DNA of 40,632 nt from Acidobacteriia bacterium UBA6623 (GTDB taxonomy: Bacteria; Acidobacteriota; Terriglobia; Bryobacterales; UBA6623): assembly GCA_002433055.1 (NCBI GenBank), contig DJHJ01000027.1, positions 1 through 40,632 of the forward strand. The letters run 5' to 3'. Shown in pieces: positions 17,003 to 25,085 of this stretch. The translations under genes and the position numbers were made by a program. Within the stretch, counting starts at the first letter, position 1; each line of letters starts with the position of its first letter. The notes beneath the pieces were generated by a model, which was not told the origin of the DNA, made no database searches, and saw nothing but the letters and a program-made list of their open reading frames with translations.

Positions 17003-17965
17003 ATGGCGCAAATTTTTGACGACAACTCGTTCAGCATCGGCAAAACGCCCTTGGTACGCCTTAATCGAATCCTTGGCGGTGACTCACCAGTAACCTTGCT
17101 AGGTAAGGTAGAGGGCCGTAATCCCGCCTATTCGGTCAAATGTCGCATCGGCGCCTCGATGATCTGGGACGCTGAGGAACGGGGAATTCTAAAACCCGGC
17201 ATGGAGCTAATTGAACCCACCAGTGGCAATACGGGCATCGCTCTGGCCTACGTCGCCGCAGCTAGAGGTTATCGATTAACCCTGACCATGCCAGAAAATT
17301 TCAGCGTCGAGAGACGACGAGTACTACGCATTTTGGGGGCCAATCTTGAATTAACAAAGGCCGAGGATGGAATGGAAGGCGCAATTCAACGGGCAAAAGA
17401 TCTTGTGACTTCTAATGGTGATCACTTTGTCATGCTCCACCAGTTCGAAAACCCTGCCAACCCTTCTATTCACTTCCGCACGACTGGCCCTGAAATTTGG
17501 GACGACACAGGTGGCAAGGTTGATGTATTAATAGCAGGCGTGGGTACAGGTGGCACCATTTCCGGAATATCCTGGTTTATTAAAAAGAAACAAAACCATC
17601 CGCTGATCACGGTGGCAGTTGAACCTGCGAGGAGCGCGGTCATTTCACAGCAACTCGCTGGCAAGGAGCTTCGGCCCGAACACCATCATCAAATACAAGG
17701 GATAGGGGCCGGCTTTGTCCCAAATACACTCGATTTGAAAATGATTGATCGCGTGGAGCAAATCGAAGATGAGGAAGCAATTGACTATGCCAGACGATTG
17801 GCAAGAGAAGAAGGTTTACTGTGTGGAATTTCCTGCGGGGCAGCAACAGCAGCAGCCTGCCGACTAGCAAAACAGCCAGAGTTTTCAAATAAAACTTTCG
17901 TGGTGATTCTTCCTGATGCTGGCGAGCGGTATCTGAGTAGCGCACTATTCGATGGCATGGGCTGA
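17003..17965 (+). CDS. cysK: Cysteine synthase A (O-acetylserine sulfhydrylase)
   Basis: CysK makes cysteine from O-acetylserine and sulfide using PLP. The 320-residue protein is very close in pattern to enterobacterial CysK: EGRNPAYSVKCRIG with the PLP lysine at 46, EPTSGNTGIALAY for the substrate loop, GVGTGGTISG for the phosphate cup, GIGAGFVP, and VVILPDAGERYLSSALF at the end. The start ATG at 17003 is normal. The preceding Rrf2 regulator probably shares its transcript. The C-terminus is about the usual length. It converges with the minus-strand hypothetical gene. Confidence 0.96.
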   Translation: MAQIFDDNSFSIGKTPLVRLNRILGGDSPVTLLGKVEGRNPAYSVKCRIGASMIWDAEERGILKPGMELIEPTSGNTGIALAYVAAARGYRLTLTMPENFSVERRRVLRILGANLELTKAEDGMEGAIQRAKDLVTSNGDHFVMLHQFENPANPSIHFRTTGPEIWDDTGGKVDVLIAGVGTGGTISGISWFIKKKQNHPLITVAVEPARSAVISQQLAGKELRPEHHHQIQGIGAGFVPNTLDLKMIDRVEQIEDEEAIDYARRLAREEGLLCGISCGAATAAACRLAKQPEFSNKTFVVILPDAGERYLSSALFDGMG

Positions 17966-17990
17966 AGTCTTTGCTACAACAGAAGAGAAA

Positions 17991-18680
17991 TTACGGTTTA
18001 ATTTTTCTTGTCAAAAACCCCCTGCTAAATTCCCCTGCGCTGCCGTCGTAGGTGAATTGATAATGCTTGAGCTTGTGACTAGAAGGGACTTGGAAGTACA
18101 GGTAACCTTGGATGGTTTCTAGAGTCTCACCCATGGGAAGTTCATGCTGTTCCAATCGATCGAGCAAAGAAGTCGTAGTTCGCTCTTCGGAATCTAGGCT
18201 TAGTTCCTGACCGCTTCTTCCAGATGAGTTCCCAAGGCTTCGCCCTGACCCACCCAGGGTACGGGGTCGCGTCGCAGTTCCAGGAGCACCACCGATAATC
18301 ACTGGATCGTTCTCCTGAGAAAAAATTCCAGGGGAACCGCTGCTAACTCTTCTCGAACCCATCACCAATACTGAACCTCCTGCAATTTCATGAGGAGACA
18401 TCGCCAAAGAACGTTCATTATTGCGTCGGGAGCGTATAAGAAAATCTTCCCGTGCCAATACAACTTTGGAGTTGTAGAGGGGTTCTACTATAACTTTCGC
18501 CAATACATAATCGCCTTCTAAATCTGTTCCTAAAAGAGATCTCAGGTCGTTAGCAGAACGGATCAACTGCACAGAAATCACTGCGTCATCAAAACTTTCC
18601 CGCAGCCACTCAGCACTGACCGGCAAAGTACTGAGCAGAAACAAGCCTACCACGGAGACTTTTAGGGTCACCTTTACCAC
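17991..18680 (-). CDS. Hypothetical secreted protein
   Basis: I do not recognise this 229-residue protein. It has a Sec-type signal peptide (about 1-23, hydrophobic core then Val-Ser-Ala before Glu-Trp). A middle part from about 100 to 155 is rich in Gly, Ser and Arg and looks disordered. The ending is aromatic and basic (LYFQVPSSHKLKHYQFTYDGSAG). It is the last gene of the minus-strand run after nadD (60 bases away). An envelope or periplasmic role is likely from the signal peptide only. Confidence 0.7.
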   Translation of the reverse strand: MVKVTLKVSVVGLFLLSTLPVSAEWLRESFDDAVISVQLIRSANDLRSLLGTDLEGDYVLAKVIVEPLYNSKVVLAREDFLIRSRRNNERSLAMSPHEIAGGSVLVMGSRRVSSGSPGIFSQENDPVIIGGAPGTATRPRTLGGSGRSLGNSSGRSGQELSLDSEERTTTSLLDRLEQHELPMGETLETIQGYLYFQVPSSHKLKHYQFTYDGSAGEFSRGFLTRKIKP

Positions 18681-18740
18681 AGTCGTAACACCTCAATCGC
18701 AAATCTCATTCGCCGTGATTATGGCACATCGAAATAAAAA

Positions 18741-19403
18741 TTACCTTTTGCCAAAATCGGAAGGAGTTGACACGTAATCATAGATACCCCTTTGGCGAAT
18801 TATACGAGCAACTTCTGGTGAAACAAATCGTTCCCAATTTTGGTTCTGAAGAATCGCCCTGCGGAAACCCGAAGCTGAAATCAAATTCCATTCTGGAGAT
18901 AGATGAACAGTATGGATGTGTTTTTTTAGAGCTGGTGGTGGTTGATAGACGCCATCACGGGAAGCCACTAGTAACTCAAATTTTTCAAGTTGCTGGGCAA
19001 AACTCAAAGCGCCATCATAATTCCAATTAACAATCCTCTCAGCAGCATCTCGACCACAAAGGAAAAATAGCTGGGAATTCAAGGGGTAGTATTCGCTAAC
19101 TTCAGCAGCAATTTCATAGAACAGGCCTGCCTGAGACGAGGCAACCGCACAACGCTCATCTTCAGCGAGTGCGGCCTGTAGCAACAAAATGCGGTTCTCA
19201 AACCCAGTATCGCTATATTCCTTATGTGGAAAGCTCGTCGGCAACAGAAAGACAACTTGTCTGAGTGTGTATTGTTCGATTGATGCACGCACTAGTGCAA
19301 GATGTGCTCGTGTAACAGGGTTGAACACACCAGGGAAGATGCCGATACTTCCTCTCTCTACGTGTTCACCCTGAAAAGGTGCTCCCTTATGAAAATGAAG
19401 CAT
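18741..19403 (-). CDS. nadD: Nicotinate-nucleotide adenylyltransferase-like protein (NadD)
   Basis: NadD joins nicotinate mononucleotide and ATP to form NaAD in NAD synthesis. The 220-residue protein has the nucleotidyltransferase entry motif GIFPGVFNPVTRAHL (normally GxFxPxHxGH; here the first His is Thr) and the late motif ISASGFRRAI, equivalent to the family's ISSTxIR. FLLPTSFPHK and the FFLCGRDAAERI strand are also typical. The altered first His makes another adenylyltransferase specificity possible. Its start overlaps the end of cdd by 17 bases, so translation is probably coupled. The protein is of normal length for the family. Confidence 0.72.
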   Translation of the reverse strand: MLHFHKGAPFQGEHVERGSIGIFPGVFNPVTRAHLALVRASIEQYTLRQVVFLLPTSFPHKEYSDTGFENRILLLQAALAEDERCAVASSQAGLFYEIAAEVSEYYPLNSQLFFLCGRDAAERIVNWNYDGALSFAQQLEKFELLVASRDGVYQPPPALKKHIHTVHLSPEWNLISASGFRRAILQNQNWERFVSPEVARIIRQRGIYDYVSTPSDFGKR

Positions 19404-19782
19404 GAAAAGGTCGTGGCAATAAGTCTGCTAGTTGTACTGTCTCGATCCAGGTGTCCATATTGGCAAGAATAACTTCTAGATTTCCGCACAGTTCCCAGAG
19501 CACCTGACAACAGGCACCACAGGGAGGAGTACCCACTTCTGTTCCAGTAACAATAGCAATGCGGGTAAACTCTCGACACCCCTCAGAAATGGCTTTGAAA
19601 ACAGCCGCACGTTCGGCGCAAACAGTTAAGCCATAACTAGCATTCTCGACATTACAGCCGGTAAAGATCCGCCCTTCGTCAGCTTCAAGAGCCGAACCAA
19701 CAAAAAATCTCGAGTAGGGCGCATGAGCACGTTGGCGAACCTGACGAGCTTGGTCTATTAATCTGGTAGCAGTAACCTCCAT
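19387..19782 (-). CDS. cdd: Cytidine deaminase
   Basis: Deaminates cytidine and deoxycytidine for pyrimidine salvage. The 131-residue protein is the short tetrameric type. It has the motifs GCNVENASYGLTVCAERAA and TPPCGACCQVL, giving zinc ligands Cys 55, Cys 88 and Cys 91 and the proton-shuttling Glu 57. APYSRFFVGSAL at the N-terminus is also conserved. It lies 14 bases downstream of the Gfo/Idh gene and overlaps nadD, so the three are likely one transcript. Confidence 0.95.
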   Translation of the reverse strand: MEVTATRLIDQARQVRQRAHAPYSRFFVGSALEADEGRIFTGCNVENASYGLTVCAERAAVFKAISEGCREFTRIAIVTGTEVGTPPCGACCQVLWELCGNLEVILANMDTWIETVQLADLLPRPFHASFS

Positions 19783-19796
19783 AACGTTTGACAGAA

Positions 19797-20843
19797 TCAG
19801 GCCATGCCTGAGGCTCGTACGAGTGTCTCGTGAACAATCAAATCTTCCCTGGAATTGACCGAGAGCGGTTTACTATCGCGCACAGAATGTAACATTTCAG
19901 CAAATTCTCCAAGATATCGCTCATAGGACGGCAAATTGACCTCCTGTCGTCCCGCTGAATAAGGACCAGCCTGTTCGGCAAGGTCAATTTCAAGTCTTGT
20001 TTCTCGTTCAATCGGATACAAGTAAGCAGATCCCTTAGTTCCAAGCACTTCGAAACTACGGTGCTCATGAGCGTTCGGTTGTAAACTCGCGCTTGACACA
20101 ATTGCCATAGCGCCAGGGTACTCCAGTACAGCTGCAGTATTGTCCGAGAGTTGGTCAGTGTGCACACCCGACCTACGAATGAAAGGCGTAACGCTGTCGG
20201 CCCGGCCCATCAACCGTGCGATCGGATCAATCACATGTGCTCCGAGCTCGAACATGATACCCCCATGCAATCTTGACATCGCGTGCCGGCTTGGCGGTTT
20301 TACGTTCGTGTTAATGACCGCTCGCACAAGAAAAACATCGCCTAACCATCCTTTCCTAGCCGCTTCTAAAATGCGGTTGATACCGGGATGAAAACGCCAC
20401 ATGTAACCCATCTGCAGGAGCAGTTTCTTTTTTTCGGCCAATCTCACCACACGACGGAACGATTCTATATCGACCGCAGGAGGTTTTTCTAGATGTACGT
20501 GTTTGCCAGCTTCCAGAGCCCGCAAAGCATCATGAGCATGATTCTGCACCCCTGACTCGACAGCAACGACTTGGACATTCTTGTCGGCCAGAAGTTCATC
20601 ACGAGAAGCAAACCGTATACCATCTGGGGCATACCTTCCCCCCTTCTTATACCTTTCCCGCACCTTCGGATCGTCCTCCCACATGCCAATTACATTCCAT
20701 TCAGGTGACTTGAGTGTCAGCCTTACCTTTGCCCCGGCATGAGAGTGGCTGCCTCCGAGAAAGGCAATACCTAAGGGTGAATGTGATGCCCGTGTAACAG
20801 CAGCTGTGCTAAGCGCAGAGGAAAGAAATAATCTACGATCCAT
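19797..20843 (-). CDS. Gfo/Idh/MocA family oxidoreductase with Tat-type signal
   Basis: A 348-residue NAD(P)-dependent sugar or inositol dehydrogenase-like protein. The N-terminus MDRRLFLSSALSTAAVT is a twin-arginine type signal. A Rossmann start (GIAFLGGSHSHAG, lacking the classic GxGxxG) follows, then the family motif EKPPAVDIESF with the conserved Glu-Lys-Pro, and a C-terminal domain with HGGIMFELGAHVIDP. AAGGAG on the minus strand at 20852-20857 lies eight bases ahead of ATG at 20843, supporting that start. It is the head of the run Gfo-cdd-nadD. The substrate is unknown. Exported members of this family are common in Acidobacteriota and Planctomycetota. Confidence 0.88.
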   Translation of the reverse strand: MDRRLFLSSALSTAAVTRASHSPLGIAFLGGSHSHAGAKVRLTLKSPEWNVIGMWEDDPKVRERYKKGGRYAPDGIRFASRDELLADKNVQVVAVESGVQNHAHDALRALEAGKHVHLEKPPAVDIESFRRVVRLAEKKKLLLQMGYMWRFHPGINRILEAARKGWLGDVFLVRAVINTNVKPPSRHAMSRLHGGIMFELGAHVIDPIARLMGRADSVTPFIRRSGVHTDQLSDNTAAVLEYPGAMAIVSSASLQPNAHEHRSFEVLGTKGSAYLYPIERETRLEIDLAEQAGPYSAGRQEVNLPSYERYLGEFAEMLHSVRDSKPLSVNSREDLIVHETLVRASGMA

Positions 20844-20963
20844 AACTCATACTCCTTCGGATATATCGGATATAAGTGTAACGCTGTTTCCTTGGTGTTG
20901 TTCAGGTTAGTAAAAATTTCCGACTTATCATGCTCATCGCTGTTTTTTGTAGCATATTTTGCT

Positions 20964-22916
20964 CTAAGGAATCTCAGATTTTAATGGATGATTTGTCAAT
21001 AGCAACTTTCCTCCTGCTCGTGTAATCAAAATTAAAGTTGCTGGATCAACTAGATTCTCAAAGCGAGATCGCTCTCTTGCAAACGTAGCCAGATAATACC
21101 GAGTTTTGCTGGACCAACGCTGTCTAAATTCATCATCGTCAATGAAGACAGCAGGTGCTCCAGGTTCGTTGGAGCCATACTCAAGATTATTCTTGCGCCC
21201 GTTGAGTAGTAACCCCCCACGATTGGCGTAGAAGAAGATTGAAGAAAAAGAGTAATATTGATCGTCTGCAATGAGTGTTCCTCTAGGTGCATTGCGCAAA
21301 GTCTCAGCAAGTGGGCGCGACGATAGATAAGGGTCAAACGACACCATCGCTAGATGTGCTGCATGCACAAAAATCAGCATCATTACAACAAGTGAAGATA
21401 GAGCAAACTTTCTAGAATTCCACGAGACTACAGCGCCAATTATGCAAGCTGCTGCCGCAAGAGCAAGCGGCACACGTAAGTAGGCAAAAGCGTTCAGGGT
21501 CAAGTCACGCATATGCCCCAAGGAAAATGTGTAGACTTCTGGGTTGTAAGTCAGAGCTGTGGCAATGTCACCAGGTGTTGAATTATTCCAAACGACAACA
21601 AGCAATCCAGCCACAATTAAAAATCCTATGCCAATAATAACGGAGGCCGCGCGCATGCAGCGCCTTACAATATGACCCCCTTCTGCCAGAGCCGATCCGA
21701 TCAACAATGCAAAAGCAGGGTATGCAGGAAGAGTGTAATATTCCTGACTCGTTGAAAATGAGAAAAATCCCAACACTACGAAAATCCAAATAAATGCAAG
21801 TAATTTGACTCGACCTGCACGTGTTGCTACAAGGCAATCAAGCCAACGTCGAGTAAAAACCGCTACCCTCCTCAGTAGTGCTACTAAGCCTCTTTTGTTC
21901 TCGTTTTCATCGATTAACCCTAAGGTCCTTTTTGGGTTTCCTCTCACAAAAACTGCCGGCAAGAAAGTGCTCCATGGAAATAGCCAGACGGCATGCAGTA
22001 GCCAAAATTGAATTCGTGGCACTGTATTGTAGTCTCTGGGATAACGTGCATCGAGATATCGCAGTACTTGTTCATTGACAAAGTAGCGCCAGAAAAATCC
22101 ACGGTATTCACCCGGCCTGCTCACAAGCGTAAAGTCGAAATATGGGGGATTTCTCATCATGGCCAGAACATGCCAGGGTGCAGTCAGACCGATAAACACT
22201 CCAAAAACTACAAGAGGACGCAGACACAGCCATGAGGTACGCGAGAAAAGATGTCCAGTAAAAAACATATAGAGAATCCCAACGGTAATTGGAAACACTA
22301 CTCCCACAAACCCCTTCAGCAAAACAGCAGCTGACATACAAACGCCAAGCATCAGTGACCAATAGACGGTTTTCCATTCCGTCTCATCGAGCACTCGTAC
22401 CAAAGCGTATATCGCCATGGCACAAAACAGAGTGAGCGCAACATCAGGAATACGTATGCGCGTAAACAAAAACATCCCAACCGAACTTGCTAGTATTAAC
22501 CCCGCCCACAACCCAGCTTGGACCGAAAAAGCCCACGAAGCGAATTTAAAAGTCACCCAACAAAGCGCTATGGATGCAAGTGCCATTGGCAGCCTAGCCG
22601 CCCAATCATGAACCCCAAAGATCTTGTACGCAGTGGCCATAAGCCAGTAGTTCAACGGGGCCTTATCTACATAAAGAACACCATTGAGACGCCCTGTTAC
22701 CCAATCTCCTGACTCAAGCATATTTCGTGCCAAGGTAGCGTTAACCGCATCCACGTCATCCATCAAAGATGGTGGACTATACAAAGTTCCCAGAAAAATA
22801 ATGGAACTTACCAAGACGACTAGAACGCCGCTGTCAAAAGAGTAAAAAGGAGTTGACGCACTGCCACGGGAACCAATCTTTTTAGAGAGATGGCTTATAG
22901 CTAGAAACCCAGACAT
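20964..22916 (-). CDS. ArnT/PMT-like glycosyltransferase (GT39/GT83 type), integral membrane
   Basis: A 650-residue protein with about 11-13 membrane helices. After the first helix (about 28-46) comes the periplasmic loop MDDVDAVNATLARNMLES with the catalytic-type Asp pair, then YVDKAPLNYWLMA, both typical of ArnT and related undecaprenyl-phosphate sugar transferases. FTRIRIPDVALTLF is the second signature loop. The C-terminal third (from about 520) is a soluble domain, as in ArnT. Such enzymes move a sugar from a polyprenyl phosphate onto lipid A, protein or another lipid on the outer face of the membrane. The donor and acceptor are unknown here and no arn synthesis genes are nearby. Confidence 0.83.
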   Translation of the reverse strand: MSGFLAISHLSKKIGSRGSASTPFYSFDSGVLVVLVSSIIFLGTLYSPPSLMDDVDAVNATLARNMLESGDWVTGRLNGVLYVDKAPLNYWLMATAYKIFGVHDWAARLPMALASIALCWVTFKFASWAFSVQAGLWAGLILASSVGMFLFTRIRIPDVALTLFCAMAIYALVRVLDETEWKTVYWSLMLGVCMSAAVLLKGFVGVVFPITVGILYMFFTGHLFSRTSWLCLRPLVVFGVFIGLTAPWHVLAMMRNPPYFDFTLVSRPGEYRGFFWRYFVNEQVLRYLDARYPRDYNTVPRIQFWLLHAVWLFPWSTFLPAVFVRGNPKRTLGLIDENENKRGLVALLRRVAVFTRRWLDCLVATRAGRVKLLAFIWIFVVLGFFSFSTSQEYYTLPAYPAFALLIGSALAEGGHIVRRCMRAASVIIGIGFLIVAGLLVVVWNNSTPGDIATALTYNPEVYTFSLGHMRDLTLNAFAYLRVPLALAAAACIIGAVVSWNSRKFALSSLVVMMLIFVHAAHLAMVSFDPYLSSRPLAETLRNAPRGTLIADDQYYSFSSIFFYANRGGLLLNGRKNNLEYGSNEPGAPAVFIDDDEFRQRWSSKTRYYLATFARERSRFENLVDPATLILITRAGGKLLLTNHPLKSEIP

Positions 22917-22990
22917 CGCCCTACTAGTGGAACAGAACCACCTCCTCAGGGCAAGATCTTAAGTTTTACGCTCTCAAAGTGAGCTGCTAC

Positions 22991-24016
22991 TTAGGTAAGT
23001 GCAAAATTGTGCAATTTTCGGTGATGAGAGCCGTCAAAACGCTGGCTCGACTTGAAAAGCTCGTGGCGACCATCACCACCTTCATACTTTGTCATGGCGA
23101 GTAAACGTTCCTTCGTATCATCGGCCAGAGGTTTGAATCCACGACCAATGGAAATACTTTGATTGAGATCTTTCATTGAACCAATACCAACGCAAAGGGT
23201 TGAGACTGGCAGACTAAGCGCGTAGCGGATACATTCTTCCGCTGTCACATTTGTCTCACTTGGGATGCGACCAGCCGGACCTCCTGGGCTACCACCCAGG
23301 CTCTTCATCCCAATGACGCCAACATTTTTTTCTAGGCAAACCGGAATGACCTCTTTCTGGAAACTTCGGTAATGGGCATCCATAATGTTGATCGGCATTT
23401 GGGAACTTGACCACTTATAGGGTTTGCCGAGCATCTTCAGATGAATGCGTGGATCCTTATGTCCAGTGAAACCAATAAAGCGGACTTTTCCTGCTTTCTG
23501 TGCTTCTAACGCATACTTCAAGCCGCCCTTGTCTAGCACCCAATCAGGATCGTTGTCGTAGTTCATCTCATGGAATTGCCACAAGTCCAGTCGGTCTGTT
23601 CGTAAGCGGCGGAGGCTTTCTTCCAAATTACGCCTGCTGCCTTCATAGTCAGTTTCACAATTTTTAGTCATCAAAAAAACCTTGTTTCGGCGTCCACTCG
23701 AAGCAAGTGCTTCACCCATGACATCTTCTGCCCCGCCATCGTGATAGTCCCAAGCATTGTCAAAGAACGTCATGCCTTCGTCAATTGCCTTGTGCATAAT
23801 GTGGATGGCTTCTCCACGGTCCTTATTGGCGACTGCACCGATATGCCACCCCCCCAAACACAGGATAGAAACTTGCTCGTTAGTTCCACCAAGCTTCCTA
23901 GTCGGTAGACCGTTAGGGCTGTCGTGCTGGGCCAGAGCATTTTGCGCTAGCGTGGCCAGCACGGCACTTCCAAGAGTCGTCCTAAAAAAATCACGTCGTG
24001 AAGCATCCTGTGTCAT
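22991..24016 (-). CDS. Aldo/keto reductase with Tat signal peptide
   Basis: A 341-residue aldo/keto reductase. The N-terminus has a clear twin-arginine signal (SRRDFF, then a hydrophobic stretch to about residue 29 ending NALAQ), so the mature enzyme is probably periplasmic. The barrel shows FFDNAWDYHDGG (catalytic Asp and Tyr), LMTKNCE (Lys) and DLWQFHEM (His), so the catalytic tetrad is complete. The C-terminal VGIGSMKDLNQS is the usual cofactor loop. Substrate unknown. It sits 74 bases upstream of the ArnT-like gene and is divergent from the cytochrome c gene, with a 250-base region between them in which I see no clear regulatory site. Confidence 0.9.
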   Translation of the reverse strand: MTQDASRRDFFRTTLGSAVLATLAQNALAQHDSPNGLPTRKLGGTNEQVSILCLGGWHIGAVANKDRGEAIHIMHKAIDEGMTFFDNAWDYHDGGAEDVMGEALASSGRRNKVFLMTKNCETDYEGSRRNLEESLRRLRTDRLDLWQFHEMNYDNDPDWVLDKGGLKYALEAQKAGKVRFIGFTGHKDPRIHLKMLGKPYKWSSSQMPINIMDAHYRSFQKEVIPVCLEKNVGVIGMKSLGGSPGGPAGRIPSETNVTAEECIRYALSLPVSTLCVGIGSMKDLNQSISIGRGFKPLADDTKERLLAMTKYEGGDGRHELFKSSQRFDGSHHRKLHNFALT

Positions 24017-24266
24017 GTTTTAACTCCCTGCTTTAACCATCCACATTCTAACCCAAGTCGAGTGTTTAAATTAAAAACCCGCGAAGAAAAATGTAGCCCG
24101 ACCGTGGTCCGCTGGAAATGTCTTAGGATCGAACAAACAGAAGAAAGATACGTCGAACCACACAGTACAAAACTCGATAGGCTAAAATAGCCGACGGTGT
24201 CATCAATTCTGCGAGCACAGACCTGTTCCCCGCTTGTCACGCCTTCTATGATTAGGAACTAACACA

Positions 24267-25085
24267 GTGCAAATTCTCCGAATCTCTTTATCAATCTCGA
24301 CGCTAGGCCTGGTCCTAGCCGGGTTGCTTTCGTTGGCGGCTCAACAGCAAAACCCCAAGAGGCAGAGTAATCCTTTCACTTCATCAGAAGATGTCGTGGC
24401 AGGAAGCCGTATATACCGATCCCACTGTGCCAGCTGTCACGGTCTCGATGGTAGCGGTGGTGGTGGTGGTCACGGAGGACAAGGAGCAGATCTCACTGGT
24501 CAATTGCGTTACGGCGCGAGTGATGAAGAACTCTATTCAGTTCTCGAAACAGGAATCCCTGGTACGGAAATGGTGGCAACCTTCTTCGACGGCAAACAGT
24601 TGTGGCAACTTGTTTCGTTTGTTCGAACGTTAGCGAAAGCTGCGCAACCGGGCACACTCGTTGGCAACGCGGAACGCGGAGCCTTACTCTTTGCTAAGAA
24701 AGGTGGCTGCGTGCAGTGTCATATGATTGGTGGGAAAGGTGGACGTAAAGCACCTCCGTTGGGAGGCATTGGATCATCCAGATCCTCTAAATCGTTAAAA
24801 AACTCCATTTTGCGACCGGCCGAACAAGTCCTCCCCTCCCATTGGACAGTACAAATTCTCACAAACAGGGGAGAGAAGGTGTCTGGACAGCGACTCAACG
24901 AAGATACCTTTTCCATTCAAGTGCTTGACTCAAAAGGTCGCTTGCGGTCACTCATGAAAAAAGATCTTGTGAGTTACAACATCAACAAAAAATCGGCCAT
25001 GCCCTCCTACGAAGGTATCTTGAGCGATGAAGAGATTGACGATATTGTGGCCTATCTTTCGAGCTTGAGAAGAAAGCGATTGTAA
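24267..25085 (+). CDS. Two-haem c-type cytochrome
   Basis: A 272-residue exported cytochrome with a signal sequence at about 1-25 and two haem c motifs: CASCH (54-58) and CVQCH (148-152). The first haem domain is followed by a glycine-rich loop (about 63-71) and a likely Met 102 ligand. In the second, a segment of about 75 residues lies between the haem motif and the Met 245 ligand (SAMPSYEG). That insert (ILRPAEQVLPSHWTVQILT and following) resembles the haem-binding module known from Planctomycetes and Verrucomicrobia. Its stop overlaps the start of the PQQ dehydrogenase by one base (TAATG). It is therefore the likely electron acceptor of that enzyme. The start is GTG at 24267. Confidence 0.9.
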   Translation: MQILRISLSISTLGLVLAGLLSLAAQQQNPKRQSNPFTSSEDVVAGSRIYRSHCASCHGLDGSGGGGGHGGQGADLTGQLRYGASDEELYSVLETGIPGTEMVATFFDGKQLWQLVSFVRTLAKAAQPGTLVGNAERGALLFAKKGGCVQCHMIGGKGGRKAPPLGGIGSSRSSKSLKNSILRPAEQVLPSHWTVQILTNRGEKVSGQRLNEDTFSIQVLDSKGRLRSLMKKDLVSYNINKKSAMPSYEGILSDEEIDDIVAYLSSLRRKRL

